Origin: Chloromonas sp. AAM2
Taxonomy: Eukaryota; Chlorophyta; Chlorophyceae; Chlamydomonadales; Chlamydomonadaceae
DNA: 64,000 bases
Reading direction: 5' to 3'
Assembly (NCBI GenBank): GCA_004335635.1
Contig: QAXH01006368.1
Coordinates: 35,107 to 99,106, forward strand
How positions within the stretch are numbered: the stretch's first letter is position 1; each line of letters starts with the position of its first letter. The position numbers and the translations under genes are program-made. This document shows, one piece after another, positions 12,917 to 26,352 of the stretch. A model generated the notes under the pieces. The model made no database searches and was not told the DNA's origin. It was given only the letters and a program-made list of their open reading frames with translations.

Positions 12917-15831
12917 ATGGCAGGTCCCCTGTACCCTACTCACGTCCCACTCAATCTTGTGCAGAAGGGTGCTGTAGCAGTTCTAGCAGCTGCTGGCGCC
13001 TTGGCAAGGTGAAGGGCAAGCATTCTGGAGGGCGGCTCTACTGTGCTACTGTTGGAATGCACGAGGAACCCAGAGATTACTGACACGGCTGCATAACTCC
13101 TGTTCGTGCAGACCTGCACGTGCTGACTTGGTAGCTGCAGTTGGAGAGACCAGTGCTGTGTGGGTCTTAGACAGGCTGAGGCAGCGCATGCGGGAAAACG
13201 ATGAGGGCCGAGAAGTTCTACGAGACCAACCACTCATTACGGCAAGTGACTAGACTGCAGCGCATGTCTAAGACCAGCATACGCAGGCTTGCCGTACGCA
13301 CGTCATTTCACACCACAAATCTGCATTCCAGTACAGTACTGCACACAAACGTACCAGTTAAACTGGCCGACAGCTCGATGATAACCAGTCATGCAGACAG
13401 CTTAGACCGTCAGGATGTACGTACGGTTAAAAGCTACTCATGGCTGTCCAGGGTGTTTTTTTTAATGAACCTCTGGCTTAGACACCCGCAGTTAAACAGG
13501 ACCAACTCCACAATCTACGCGTAGACAATTCACAGTAGATTCTACGTCTACGCCTTGGCACAACTCTAGTAATTGGTGGCCTGAAACTGCCTGCATTCTG
13601 CTCGATGCATTGTCAAGCAGGACGCATCCACGGCTCGCTGCTGGCATCTCCCCCCACATACGTTTGGTGGTGCGTACGCTCGCTTCATGAACGATCGCAA
13701 CTTTCATGCAGATGACCGGCCGCCCGTCAGGTATGCTGCCGGTCCCAAGTCACACTGGTGCACATGCAGCCTGGTTCAAGGTACCTCATCATGGCCAGCA
13801 GCTGGGTGACGAACACAGTGTGAACCATTAGGCAAATGGTGCAGGGACTGCAGCTGTACGTTCAATCACAGTGCTGAGCACAACCTGTCGCCTGCCAGTT
13901 TGTGGCCTGATCTGTGAAAGCCGTCAGGAAAGTGTTCAGCAAGCTTTGACAATCGTACCAGCAATCGTTGAATCACCCTTGCTTATCCTTGGTTAGTTGC
14001 TGTTGCGTAGGTTTGTAGACGAAGCAAGCTGAACGGTTTGATCAGTAGTCATGTGGCCATCCTTTGTTGGTTGCTGTTGTGTAGGTTTGTAGACGATGCC
14101 GAGCTGGCCTATGTCCTGAGGCGCATGAGAGAGGTCCATGACTTCTGGCACGTGCTCTTTGGCTGTCACACCAACGTTTTTGGCGAGATAGCTCTTAAAG
14201 CGTTGGAGTTTGCCCAAGTAAGAATTGTATCGTACAATTGTATGCGCTGCTGCCATTTGGCTCCCTACTCACAGTCTCAAGGGATTGTTGTTGGTGTTGG
14301 TGCTGCTGCTGCTGCTGCTGTTGTCTTTTTACATCCGTGTCGATGCGCACAATGCACATAAGGGATGTGTCCCACAACTCAGGGAAAAAGGGAAATCAGA
14401 GAAAGGACAGTTGCAAAGTTTTGAGACCATTTTTGGATGTTCAAGCACAGTGTGTCCCACCATTCATCAAGGGACTGCGAAGATTCAAAACAACGCAGCA
14501 GCACTTTATCTGTCGGTCTGTCTGAAAAGGCACACACAATTATGCAGCCACATGCATTGTGGCAGCTCCAGAGCCTCTGAGGGTACAGTCATGCAGTGAA
14601 GCCACTCAAGGCCCCCATGCCAGGGGGTTTGTGCTTCATGGCAAACTAGTGGCCGCTGGCATGTCATGACTGACAGCCCTGTGTTGGTCTCTTGGAATGC
14701 TGCAGTGCAATGGTGACACCCAGTGCGGTTTGCTGTGCACCTGTTAATCAACAGCGTACTCGTGTGTTAGTTGCGTGTGGATTGTGCTTTCCCGGACTAT
14801 GCTGTGTGTGTGGATACTCGTGCTGGACGCTTCTGTTGCATGCATTTGCAAAGACATAACCAGTCAGTACCTTGACTCCCAGCCTAACTTGACCACCCAC
14901 GCAAAGTTTGATTGCTTCTTCCCAGACTATATCAGCTGACGCATTTCTTGTTGTATGCATTTCCCTGCAGACTGGTATGCCCATGACGGGGTTGGCCGTG
15001 GCGGGCGCCCAGTGGCGGCTGGGTGCCTCAGACCGCGCCCTGCTGCACTCGCAGTACCTGCCCTGGGCCATGCGAGCGGGAAACCGCTGTCAAGACCTCA
15101 TGAGCGTGTACTACGAACGACATTACGAGGTGAGCACGACGCCTTGCAGGGGCTGCTTAGGAACACAGCTGGGGCTGCATTGGAAGATGCAGTCTTAGCT
15201 AGCAAGTTATCTTGAACTGCTTCTTCCTCACAACTGATATAGCTGCAAACAGACGGCATGCGGCAATGCAGGGTTCACTGATATTGCAGGACGATACAGT
15301 CTCAGGTGGCGAGGAAATATCGACCGCTTCTGCCCCGTGTAGCGGCAAACAGGCAGTATATGTTATCGTGGGGTCGTTGAGGAGCAGAAATTGTCAGAAA
15401 CTGAGTAGCATAGCGGAGGATGGTGGCAATTGTCAACATAGTAAATACAATATATACCACCTTGCAGTGTTGGCTTAGGAACACAGCGGTGTATTGCGCT
15501 GCGGCAGCAAGTGAAGATGCAGCCTCAGGTAGCGAGTTAACCTGAACCGCTGCTGCTCAAGAACTGATGTAGCTGCAAACCGCATGAAAAGCACAGTCAA
15601 GGTAGAGCGTGGCACAGCCTGCAACACTCAATGCGCTTGGGCTGCTTGCCGGACACTGTTATCACTTAACATTGTGATTCCAGCGTTTATGTGTGCTCAC
15701 ATGCGTCCTGCATGTCGGCTGCCTGGCCGCAGGATGATCTGGATGAGCTGCGCAGGAGACTGCGTATCATCCCCGCACCACCGCCACCACCACACTTGGA
15801 TTTGAAGAAAAAAGCCCCTAACGCTCTGTGA
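12917..15831 (+). CDS. COQ4: ubiquinone biosynthesis protein COQ4
   Basis: COQ4 belongs to the mitochondrial inner-membrane coenzyme Q synthome; recent work assigns the family an oxidative decarboxylation at ring C1. Exons: 12917-13008, 13112-13241, 13621-13730, 14085-14217, 14971-15129, 15733-15831; 240 aa, the usual plant-type length, with all phases matching. The start gives [20 protein letters not shown], close to the N-terminus of plant COQ4, so no long presequence is seen. Residues [21 protein letters not shown] and DDRPPVRFVDD are family blocks. The metal-binding signature HDxxHx11E is complete as [17 protein letters not shown], and [10 protein letters not shown] and VYYERHYE follow. 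The C-terminus is [20 protein letters not shown] with a Pro run. Intron 2 uses a GC donor (GCAAGT). Intron 3 carries a duplicated acceptor (see findings). Intron 4 contains a short CTG run near 14302. Confidence 0.94.
13993..14098 (+). repeat. duplicated 3' splice site in COQ4 intron 3
   Basis: TTGCTGTTG(C/T)GTAGGTTTGT occurs twice, ending in the same first codons; the two acceptor AGs are 74 bases apart. The downstream copy is the productive acceptor (exon from 14085). The upstream copy would read RFVDEAS and then a stop. Confidence 0.8.
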
Positions 15832-18800
15832 AGTTGTTGTCGCAGCAGTGTTCCCTTTTTCTGTGGGTAGCTGGGGCCTGCTGGAAGCAAGCCTTGACAT
15901 GTTGGTGCACTGGTGTAGATGGCGTTTACCCAGGCTTCAGGCTTCCGTGTACAAGATCTCCTCTTTTGGTACTTGGCTCACGTCAACACCACTTCACGAG
16001 TCGCTAAGCAAGTCTGGAGAGTTGGTGTGTCCAACATGCATGTCGCATTGCTGGGTGAGCTGTGAACGCGATTGCGCATTACTTCCAGGCAACCCGCCAA
16101 TTCATATAGTTCTGGGAACGAGAACATTCATTAGCCCTTCATGACCTGCTCTCAAATAAAGTGCCGCACTGGTTGTGCAAAGCTGCCACAGTGGTGTTGC
16201 CTGATGTGCTTGCTGGTTTGTTTGTGGTACATCTGTGTGTGTCCGCGTGTGTCCCATTTGTACATCAAGAGCGTTTCCCTGGTCGTGCAGACTTATGCAG
16301 CTTGCACTCTGTAGTAGTTCAAGTAGGCTTACCAGGTAAAAGCAATGGAATTGATAGGTAGAGAATTCCGGTGTCGCTTCCCGCTTTCCTGTTTTGTCAG
16401 GCGTTGGTCCAGCAGGTGCCCAGCCTCCTTTCTTGCGCGGTTTGCTAGTGTTCGTTCTCGGTGCACGTGGCCAGCCAGTCCTGCTGTAATCTTACGAGTT
16501 TGTTTGATTGTGTTGGGAGCTGGACTCCAGTGACATGCCCTATTTCTACTTGTTCTGACATTGGATTGACCTATCTCAAGGCACTTGTCAATTCATGTGT
16601 AAACCAAATCTTACCCGCCAAGCGAAGGCAGACAACGACAAGCGCTATGTGACAGGCCTGCTGCAGTTCACATCAGATCAAGTGCTGTGCAGATCGCATG
16701 TGCACTCACAGGCCGATGCTTGGCTTGCCATACCGCACAAACATCATAGCATTTAGCAGATGTGTACAGTGGCATGCCCTATTCCCGATCGTCCCAGTAT
16801 CCGATGATCCTATAGGGTTGACTGCAAGGTGAATTGCACCCCATGGTGGGTCTGTTAACCACCAAAATTGTGTCCATAGCAATCATGTCCAAGTCATTGC
16901 CCAGCTCAAAGCGGAGTAAATTGTTTGTGGCAAACGCATCAGGTAAAGGGACCGTCACTGTACTTTGCCACGCCAGGCAGGGCAACGGGAGACATGCTTG
17001 TCAGCGGCACCAGGGCACGCAGCAGTGCGTCAGAAGACACATGATGCAGTATGTTACGGAAAATAAGCTTCAGGTACAGAAGGACGCGTGCCAGTACGTG
17101 ACAGAGCCAACCAAAAGTGGTTGTCGCACCGTTGCCCCTCCTGTGCTCTGCGAGCAGCTATGGGCCTGTCAGCTGCAAACCTTTACATGATGAACCGTTG
17201 TAGTTGTCTGTGACTTTCACCCTCGATGCAAGGCAAAGTGCAACCTGGGTAAAAGTCACAGGCACCTACACCAGTGTCAAACCCTTGTCTTGCTATACCC
17301 CACATGGATTTTGAAAACGGAATCGTCCCAGCACTGGCAAACCTATTGTTTTTCAGTCTTTTGAGTCCTCATATAGGCAATTGTGCGGTACAGAGGCCTG
17401 AGAAGTTTTCACATGTGAAGCGCCGGGCATACACGGGTTGCTTGTGCAGAACTTCTTTGTAGATGCAAAAGGAAATTGAGACAAAAAAGAAGTCTGCCAG
17501 TTCTGGGACAATGTCCAATCTCCTTTTTTCAACCCAGGACTTGAGACAAAACAGAAGTCTGCCAGTTCTGGGACAATGTCCAAGTCCTGGGTTGCCATAC
17601 AGGCACTGGCAAATGCCAACAATCCGCTTAGGGCTCAATTTATCACACCGATTCAAAGTGATAAAGTGTGTAACGTACATTACAAGTAACCTGGTGTAAG
17701 GTATAGCACACCTGTAGTGTTACGAAACAAAAGCTGGGTTGTGTGAGTTCGCATTCATATCTCTTATGGGCTTTCGCAGAATTGGGTTTCTTGTGGAGGT
17801 GTGGAACAAAAGGTGGTGAGTGTGAGGGCAGTGCATGCGCTTGGAAGGTGTTTATCTTGTGATGCAAGACGGTACCAGTGCAGGCGATAGGCCATCATGA
17901 CAGTGGAGCACACCAGTAGTGTTACACTTGAGCCATGAATTGACAAGCAACCATTCAGACACGTCTGTGGGAAAGTGATTGGCACGTTAATCAGCACGTG
18001 TCCATAGCATGACATGGCTCAAGTGTTGTGCACCCAAGTGCCGCTGCTTGGCTTGCCACACTGCACGAACATCATGATTCCAGATGTGTGCGATTGCTGT
18101 GTTTAAAAGGCAGGCTTGAGGGAGGCAGGCATTGTCAGCGGCATTGAGGCATAGCAGTGAGCTGAATGCAGTGTTTAGTTTTGAACAATCTACTTCATCT
18201 TCGTCATGTCTTACCATGACTGATAGGTGTGTGATCCATGTGTGTTTTGATCCATGTGTGAGAGTGTATGAGCGTGTCTACAAGTTCCTGAGCCATTCCT
18301 TTGAGAGCTCCTTGTCTGGACAGGGTGTTCTTACAAAAGCGCACCTGCGGTGTTCTTACAAAAGTGACACAGAGGGAAAAACCCTGAAAGAGCAGGAACC
18401 TTGCAAACGATCATGATTACATGGATGCCAAGTTCGACCAAATCAAGAACAGGCAGCCGGACTGAAGGTCAAAGTGTGCAAGTAATGCGCACCAGCTGTG
18501 CTTCCTTCAGCTGATGCGACGCGTACGCGATCAGAACATTCGGTCATACCATCAACCTGTTGTCTGGTCACTTGGTCAAGGACTGAAAAACTCGACAGAC
18601 GTGAATGGCACAGACGGTAGCAGTCACCCTGCATGCCCCGCTCAAGAGAAACAACGGTACATGTCCCGTAATTGCTATTGCACAAAGTTGAGGTCATCAA
18701 CATCCGAATAACTTGGTACAAGCGTAAACTGAGATAACCCGAGCAAGGTGGCTCAGTGCTGGCTGCTGGTCATCACTTCTACCTTGCAGGGTGCAAGCTA

Positions 18801-18911
18801 GAAGTCAAATCACCAGCAGGAGCTGGCTTAGTGGCTTGAGCACTTGCTACAAGCGTACACTGAGAGGATCAGTGCGAGCTGGCTCGCTGGTGCCTGCTGA
18901 GCACTAGGAGC
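15832..18911. other. 3-kb convergent intergenic region
   Basis: This stretch lies between the 3' ends of COQ4 (+) and the cysteine protease (-). It must contain both 3' UTRs. I see no conserved exon, only short random frames. The repeat ends at 17322-17575 are the only recognisable structure. Confidence 0.55.
17322..17575. repeat. TIR-type repeat, one inverted and two direct copies
   Basis: An inverted motif GTCCCAGCACTGGCAAACC (17325-17343) faces AAGAAGTCTGCCAGTTCTGG at 17490. A second direct copy of the latter lies at about 17550, and both direct copies are followed by GGACAATGTCCAA. The arrangement looks like one small element with terminal inverted repeats plus a partial duplication of its end. 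Confidence 0.65.
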
Positions 18912-21900
18912 TCAGTGCTTGAGCATCTGGGCCTTAGTCTTGTCCGCCCAAGGCACCGATGTTGTGCCGTCATCGCTGATGCACATGCCACGCTGCGTGT
19001 CGCAGACCGGGGCGGTGCCTGGGCAGCAGTGCTTGCCGTCATCGCATGACACGCCGTTCTCCAAGGGGCAGCAGTCATGCCTGCGGAACACAAAGGAACA
19101 ACTGTGCTTGGTCAAGCTGAGCGAGTGACTGTTGCACCTGAACTCGTGCTGCCAAACTGTTACAATACAGACCAGTAAAACTGGGGAACATGCAGAAATG
19201 CGGTGATAATTCTACTCGCTCCTCCTGAACCAAGTGCATGCGAGATGACTTGACGCTAACAGCACTTTTGCTGCCAAAACCATGCTATTCCGGGCACTTT
19301 TATGCCATGGCAACGTAGCAACGGTGCTGCTGTCAAACAAGCACCCCATGCACTCCCATAGTGCGCCTGCCAACACACAGCCATACATACGCGTAATTCT
19401 TGGAAAGATACTGTGTCTAGCTGCAAAAAATTACACCATGAGAAGCCATGTCACGGTACATGGATTGATCCACTCACCAGATGCAGAAGAAACCGAACAG
19501 ATTGAAGGAGCATGAGCACGTGGAGGCGGCGGGGCACTCGGTCCAGCCAAAGATGTCGCACATCTGCTCACACCCGCGCAGCACATGCATGCTGAAGCAT
19601 TGTGCATCAAAGCAAGCATGTTGGATGTGATCATCATTACATGGCTTATCATGATTCAAACCCACATGCATGTTGAAGCAGGTTAATATCAACAACAGGT
19701 TCTTTAATGCAGTCCGGGGAAAACTCTTTGATGTCGTGGATGCCCCTGGCTGTCTTGCAGTAAACTCACAGAGCATGCGTGATGTGACGTCTTAGCACAT
19801 TGCGGAATTACTCTACAATCTCAGCACGTGTCAAGAATTGAGTGGTTTCTGGGCATGCAATCGTGGAACTGGTCCCACCTGGGGCACCGGGCGGTTCGTT
19901 GATGTCTTAACGGGGTAGCTGGCCGCAGTGGCGATGCCGCAGAGACCATCCTTGCCCACGCCGCGCTTCAGCTTGAAGAAACCCTGTGCAGTGGACTCAT
20001 ACATCCCTTCTAAGCTCCGTGCGCCAAAGCAGGTGACAAAACACACCACACCTGTGACTGGAATCACACAGGCCACAATCGAGCGGTCTTTCAGGTCTGC
20101 TCGGCGGACTGTCATTGCAGTGGAAGGTGGCGTTGTTGTCATCACACAGGAACGTCTCATGTAACCATGAGCTAGCTGGACCCTTCCTTTCTTCCGCTTC
20201 TATCCTACCGACACCACCTGTGCTGCAACCTTTGTACCACTGGCATTGATCACCCATGCGTCTCACCTCCATGCCCCAAGCAGCACTCCAGGAGTTCTTG
20301 ATCAGCCAGTAGGGCGTGCCATCGGCCTCAGAGCCGTAACCGACAACCAGCACACCGTGGTTGAGGTCGTCACAGCACTGTGCACAGCACGGGAAAGCAT
20401 GCAGCATTAACTTGCTAGCAAGCACACCAGCACTGGTAAGCAGTGATGCAAGCGCGCTACGTTCCCCTCTGCAATGTACGCCTGATGCAGCACGCACTGT
20501 TCGAGGACTGGCCGCTCGAGACAACAACACACCAGGACACTGTTGATCGTTAAAACAAATCGTCCGACTTCGTGCATCACGACTAGAATTCCCCTCAATT
20601 GACCGCCAGCCATTGCCCAACCTGTACCAGCAAGAGCTCCTTTGGAGCTTGCAGTGTGGGGCACCGTTTGATGTGCAACATGCTACCAAGCTAGACCTGC
20701 GTCCAGCGCAACCCAGCAAGGCACGCTGCACGTTCCCTTGCCCCGGTCCCTGCCACCTTGTCGATCACTCCTCCACTGTAGAACATCATGGCTGGGCTTG
20801 CGCAGATGCCCACAGCAATGGGCTGGTTGGTAGCGGCCTTGAGCAGACTGTCCTCATCCTGCAGCCGTGTCAAGACGCACACAGGGGTCATTTGAGTGCC
20901 CGACCCGCATGAACAATCAGAACAGGTCAGCAAGCGTCTAAAGAGACAGATGGCTGGAATTGTTAGCTGGTCCAACCAGCGGCCGGTTTGCAACACGCAG
21001 GTCAGGCCCTCTGATAGTATGGCTGCCCAGAGCAGCATTGCCCTGTAAAACCTTACTCGACATCATCATTCATCATCACTACATAGCTTATCATGGTTCA
21101 ACCCACGGCCCTCCTGAAACCGTCAGCGGACTCACGGTAGGCACGTCCTCGTATCCGTCAATGCTGACCACGGTGCGGTCCTTCTCCTTGCGCCGGTTGC
21201 AGCTCCACAGGGTCATGCCCCACCCCGACCTGTGGGCAAACAACACACGCAGCACACCGCCTGAGACGTGCTCGCAGGCAGTCAATCTCACACTGCCTGA
21301 ACGATCGAAGACCAATAACAGTCATTGATGAACAAGAAACTGACGGACTGTGTGCAAATTGGCTGCATGGAATGCCTGGATAACAATGCGCAGTCTCGAA
21401 GACACCAGCTCCTCACATACCCTTGGTGTTGCTAGACACCAACCTATTGGTGGTCATGAAATTCCCTACTGCTCAAGCAAATTATGTGGAATGCCTTGAA
21501 GTACATAATCTCAAACAGTTGAGTTTCAACAGGCCTCAGGCGTCTCTTCCGAGGTTAGTGCGTGTTGTGCACAGGAACAAACTAGCAGTGCGCAAGGACT
21601 GTCCAGCCAAACAACCAGTGACCAAGACTACAACCAGTGACCATGCAAACACGATTGGGCTCACCAGTAGTTGTAGTCAGCCTCCGTGTCCAAGCCGCCG
21701 TTCTTCATAACGTACTCAAACGCATTGTCCATGAGCCCGCCACCACAGCCCATGTCCTGCAAGCACGCAATTGAAAGTACTTCTTGAAGCAGGACCAGGT
21801 TTGATATAAAGTCTAGGCACAACGGTATGTAGCAACCTGCCTGCTTCTACAAAGCCATGCTCAATAGTATCACTTCGCTGGAGTGTGCAGGAAGCCTGCT

Positions 21901-23938
21901 ATTCAGTCAGGACACAAGCAGTCCAGCAACTGCTTGCACAGGGCACTATCAACGCGACAACTGTATCCAGCACTGTGACTCGTCGGCCTTTCAGCCATTT
22001 TTGCACACAGTGTGATGTACCATGTGCTCGTACATGGCTAGTACGCCGAAAGCAGCCGCTGTCCAATCAAGCTCAGCCGAAAAGCTACGTTGCAACTGGT
22101 GCTTCAGCCAAAATATCCAAGCCAGACGTGTATCCAATTGATGCCTTGTAGCACTTCAAGCTGTCAATACCGTAGTCGACAACACTGTAGTCGGTGGCAT
22201 GACATGCATGACTACCCTGACGCCGTATCCAGCACTGCACGCTGTCCAATGACCGGTCAATGGCCCCTGCCTTGCTAACCTTTTCCGTATCGCAGTCCAC
22301 GAGTTGCTGCTCGCTGAGCACAACCAGTTCCCCCGAGCGGATGGCGTTGATGCCCTCGATGGCGCCCGTGGCGGCAAAGGCCCAGCAGGAACCGCACTGA
22401 ACAGACAAGCAAAGACAACAAAATGACAATACATTAAAGATTGCTACTGCTTCGCCTGGCGTGCATGATGTGAGATTGGGCTGCTTTCCTGGTGCCACAT
22501 GTGAACACTTTGCTCTTGGCAGAACACCAAGAGACTTTGTACTGGTAAAAGCTGCTTAATTAGCTTGCCGGACAAGCTCAGTTGCATGGCCAGCAACTAC
22601 CATACTGCTCCCAATGAGTAATCGACTTTTTCCAAACGCAAACTCTTTACAAGCAGGGAAAATGCCTGAAACGAATTGCAACAAAAAATTGTTGCGTTTT
22701 GGCCACCTCACACACCACCAGTTGGCGCGCAAACACCTGTTGTATATCACCTGGCCCTGATTCTTGACGTTGGTGACGGCTTCCTTGGCCCGCCAGTCGA
22801 CGGCAGCAGCCACCTCAGTTGACGCATAACGGAAAGGGGTTGCAGCATTGCTGGCAGACCTGCACAACATGATGGAGCGCAAGGGATGCAGTGTCCTGCA
22901 AACGTTGCAATGCTGGCAACTACACGGGTCGCCAGGCCTGTCCACAATCTGATTGCGGTTCTGGGCTACCGCCACATAGTAAATGATTGCCAGCACTGCT
23001 TCGTGATTTGGGCAGTGTTACAAAAGAAAAAAAACAGTTCACTGTCATGCCGTACATGATACAATTAATATGTGCTGTGATGTGTTTCTGCATGTGCGGA
23101 TCTGCTATGATACGTGGCAGCGAAATACGATTCAACAAGTGCGCTCACCTGCGAGCGCGGTTTTGCAGCGCCTGCTTGCCGTGAAAGCCCAGCCTTTGCT
23201 TTGAGAATTCCTCCCAGGTCATGTCGGCAAACTCGTTGATTGCCAGCTACAAACAAGAGCAGCGTACATCCGCAAATAAATGCCAACATAGGAAACAGTG
23301 CCCATCCAGGTTTACTGGTTGTCCTGGGTTCTGCAGGCGTGCTCACCCGGCTACGGCGTGTGAAGGGCGCATCTCACCTGCATGGAGGAACCAGACTCCA
23401 TGTGGCGCTTGATGAAGGCCACATTGCTCTGCCACACGCTGAGACGCTCTTGATGCTCCTGCACGCAGCATTTTATGTTCAGCAAAATTCGTTCCAAGTG
23501 CACTTGACATGCGATACTGCTGTGCAGACTTTGATGCAGCAAGAGATCAATATCGATTGCATAGCAGAATGGATGCAACTTAGATCCTGCTGTGCAAGCC
23601 CAGCCATCTGCACCCTCTGCAATCTCTTCGCAAACCCTAGCGCCTCACCGCAGGATTTTCGTACTTGCGGCCGACGCTCTCAGCCCACAAGGAGAAGGCG
23701 TGCTCTGGCTGTGCCTGCGCAGCATCAATATAGAGCGCGCATCGTAAACTTCAAGCGTGCGACGCGAGCGTGCAAATGCCAGGTCATCGTGGCCCTCGCG
23801 CACCTGAGCCAGAACCAGCATATCGCTGGAGTGCAACGGGGCTTTGGCGGCATACACAGCTGCCGTCAACGCAAGGGCGACGGCCGCTAAGAACGTGGGT
23901 GCTCTTGTTAACTGCACCATTTCTACTGCCGATGCCAA
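18912..23938 (-). CDS. papain-type cysteine protease with C-terminal granulin domain (RD21-like)
   Basis: A secreted or vacuolar C1A peptidase. Thirteen exons (minus): 23938-23804, 23714-23649, 23458-23378, 23246-23149, 22859-22751, 22396-22280, 21756-21665, 21229-21136, 20858-20757, 20377-20267, 19983-19912, 19563-19478, 19080-18912; 443 aa, all phases agree. The N-terminus has a signal peptide ([20 protein letters not shown], starting at the first or the seventh codon). The I29 propeptide (ERFNIN-like [19 protein letters not shown], then [10 protein letters not shown]) follows. The mature domain has GQCGSCWAF (catalytic Cys), [26 protein letters not shown] (catalytic His) and [12 protein letters not shown] (Asn). 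The granulin domain, [10 protein letters not shown]... and [20 protein letters not shown], is encoded by the last two exons, and the protein ends at AQMLKH. The protease-granulin fusion is typical of the green lineage. After the Asn-site exon, intron 10 joins GME to GFFKLKRG, the usual 'WGExGYxRxxR' block with one residue short. Confidence 0.93.
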
Positions 23939-25613
23939 GAGGCCGCACCGGTGTCGGTCAGTGCGCAGGGCTTGAACCAGTCAATGCCGGGGCTGAACCA
24001 CAGAAACTAGGCAAACCCCAAGGGTTCATCAGGGTTTTGGTCACGGTCACAGGGTTAGTAATCCTGTCACTCAATAATCCCCGACTAATAACCTGGCAGT
24101 GGCATCATTGACCTGCCTCACTGTTACCATAATGTACTTGAAGTGGCATCACCACCTGTACTAGCGGTCTTGCTGCACTTGCGCTACATTTGTATTGAGT
24201 GAATTCTAGTTTTTGGCAATCAGTGTCCTCGGATGTATGATGCATGATAAATTGTCAACGCAATGTGTTTGCACTTGTCCAGCTGCTTTGCATTAAGCGT
24301 GTGTATGTGTGCAGAGCCCTAGTGCTCTTACAATGTCGCAGATACAACCAGAACTCGCTGAAATCCTGTAAGAAACCCTTATTTTCTACAGCCTGCCAGT
24401 CCTGTATTTGATGTGCAGGGACCGATCCTCGTGCCCTGACTTGGCCTGATTGCATGGAATCGTTTACGTGATCCTCACATGCTTGAACTCTTTGCCTTTC
24501 CTGGCTTGGGCTCATTGCCTGGCCATGTTCGTCCTGGTCAGCTTGGCTTTGGTTGCATCTCTTCTTTCTAACGTTTGTTTCAACTTCGTTGTATGTGCTC
24601 GGTCCACTGAATGTCTTAGTCTCAATACACTGGTTGTTTCTAGCCTGATATCACGTGTTTCAAGCTTGGCCAGTTTGCATGCGCTTAGCACTGTGCGTAT
24701 GCATAGCCAGGTTGCGTGGGGGGCGGGCGGCGGTTGATGGTTATGTGGCTGGGTAGCACAGCGGCATGGCCCCATTCCCTTGACTGACTTGGGCCTAGGG
24801 CTGGGGAACGCAGTTCCTGTCAATCGGAGAGTTCACTACACTCTTACAAGTCAGTGTGCTGCATGCCAGCCCGCCTATCAACCAGCATACACCAAGTCAG
24901 AGACGAGCTGTTTGTGTGCGATGAATTGTCAGAGCTTCCGAATGCGGGGCACTGAGGAGACTGGCTGAACCACACCAAGCTACTCGCAGCCCCTGTATCG
25001 TGTGCTAACGCGCAGACTAACTTAAGCAACCGGAGGCAGACACTTCATACAACACGCAACCCCATTTGAACATAGCCAGCACGCACTGCGTTACATGGAC
25101 CATACCCTGGATCAAATGTCATGTATACACACAACAAGTGTCGTGCAAAACATCAAAATGTCAGTGCAAAGCATTGCATGCCCACCGCTGCTGTTGAGCA
25201 CCCCTGCAACCTGACCAAGCTTGCATCGCATGATGTGACTGGAATCCGCAGTTCGTAAAATCGCTGCTTGCCATGCAGCACGCAATTCATGTTTAGTGTC
25301 AAGCGGTAGCACCATGGATTGCCAAGCTAGCTCAAAGACACTATGTCTGACAAGGGTAAGTATATCAGGTCAGCGTGTCAACATAACACGAGCTATTATT
25401 TATAAAGCTAAAGTCATGCGTGCGTGGGGATCGGTCGAGTCTGGCCATACAGTTTTTGCCAGTGTGCCATGCTTGACCTACTGGCATACTGTTGCTTCCA
25501 CTGCAGCCTCCTATGTGTCCATGCACCCACAGCAAACCAATCACCGTGTGCAGTCTCCAGGCTGCAAGGGCGCTAGCACCCTCATGAGAAACAGTTTCAG
25601 ACCCAAAGCTGAA
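23939..25613. other. intergenic DNA
   Basis: This 1.7-kb stretch lies between the protease start and the UEV stop, both on the minus strand. It should hold the protease promoter and the UEV 3' UTR. No family-like coding segment or repeat was recognised. Confidence 0.5.
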
Positions 25614-26039
25614 CTAGTAGGTCGAGCCTTCTGCTGGCTGTGGCAGCTTCTTGTTGATCGCACTGGCCATGTCGCGGCGCAGCTCGGTCAGCACCGTCTC
25701 CAGCGTGTAGGACCGCTTCCAGTGCCCCAATGACGGGAACTTGACACTGTCAACACGCCCATCCCGCTGATCCACGCACCCAATGTTTACTTTAGACTTG
25801 AACCAGACGTTTGGAGGCTGCTCAGGGTAGTCTGGTCCGCAATAAATTCTGAGAGTGTAGATCCGTCCGTCGTGCACTGTACCAGGCGGCCCAATGATAG
25901 TCCCGGTCCAGTGTGTCATCTGCATGTCGTCGCCGTCCTCCATGCCATAGCTGACCGTGCCATCGCCGAAGCCCTTCTCGCCTCGTTCAAGCTCTTCCAG
26001 TAGCCGAAAATTCCGGGGCACAGTAACTGAGCCAGCCAT
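25614..26039 (-). CDS. UEV1: ubiquitin-conjugating enzyme E2 variant (UEV1/MMS2)
   Basis: A catalytically inactive E2-like protein that pairs with Ubc13 to build Lys63-linked ubiquitin chains, for example in error-free DNA damage tolerance. A single uninterrupted frame of 141 aa matches MMS2/UEV1 from end to end: [20 protein letters not shown] near the N-terminus, [51 protein letters not shown], the [15 protein letters not shown] helix and the C-terminal [11 protein letters not shown]. The E2 active-site Cys context (HPNI..G.ICLD) is absent, as expected of a UEV. It has no introns although every other complete gene here has 6-13 exons. It is divergent from the GST gene, 313 bases away. The start is the only Met that fits the family. 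Confidence 0.96.
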   Translation of the reverse strand: MAGSVTVPRNFRLLEELERGEKGFGDGTVSYGMEDGDDMQMTHWTGTIIGPPGTVHDGRIYTLRIYCGPDYPEQPPNVWFKSKVNIGCVDQRDGRVDSVKFPSLGHWKRSYTLETVLTELRRDMASAINKKLPQPAEGSTY

Positions 26040-26352
26040 GGGTGTTCAAAATGCGGATTGCTCTGCTCTGGTGATCAGGAGCACACGGCCTGAAGGTTGA
26101 GAAGACTTGCCGGGTCAAAAGCTAGGGTTTGCTGCAGAACAACTGCTTCTACGCAAGGCCTGAAGTGTGTGTTGTGCAGCAGTATGACCCGAAAGTGGGA
26201 CACGCCCGATGTCTGGTTGCATTGCGACCACGTGACTTCGGTTGCTGTGCCATGTGCACTCTGAGTGCTAATCTCTCTGACTTTTGTTGCTTGGCAATGG
26301 TTTCATTCATCTGGTATATCAGTAGCCCAATCTTGATAAGCAAGTAGGACCC
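26040..26352. promoter_or_regulatory. divergent promoter region UEV1 / GST
   Basis: 313 bases separate the two start codons, so a shared bidirectional promoter is likely. No TATA box or known operator is visible. The 3' part before the GST start is T-rich. Confidence 0.5.

Noticed and set aside
14225..14599. Leu/Val-rich frame over CTG repeats
   Set aside because: It lies in COQ4 intron 4, and a CTG run gives hydrophobic residues by chance.
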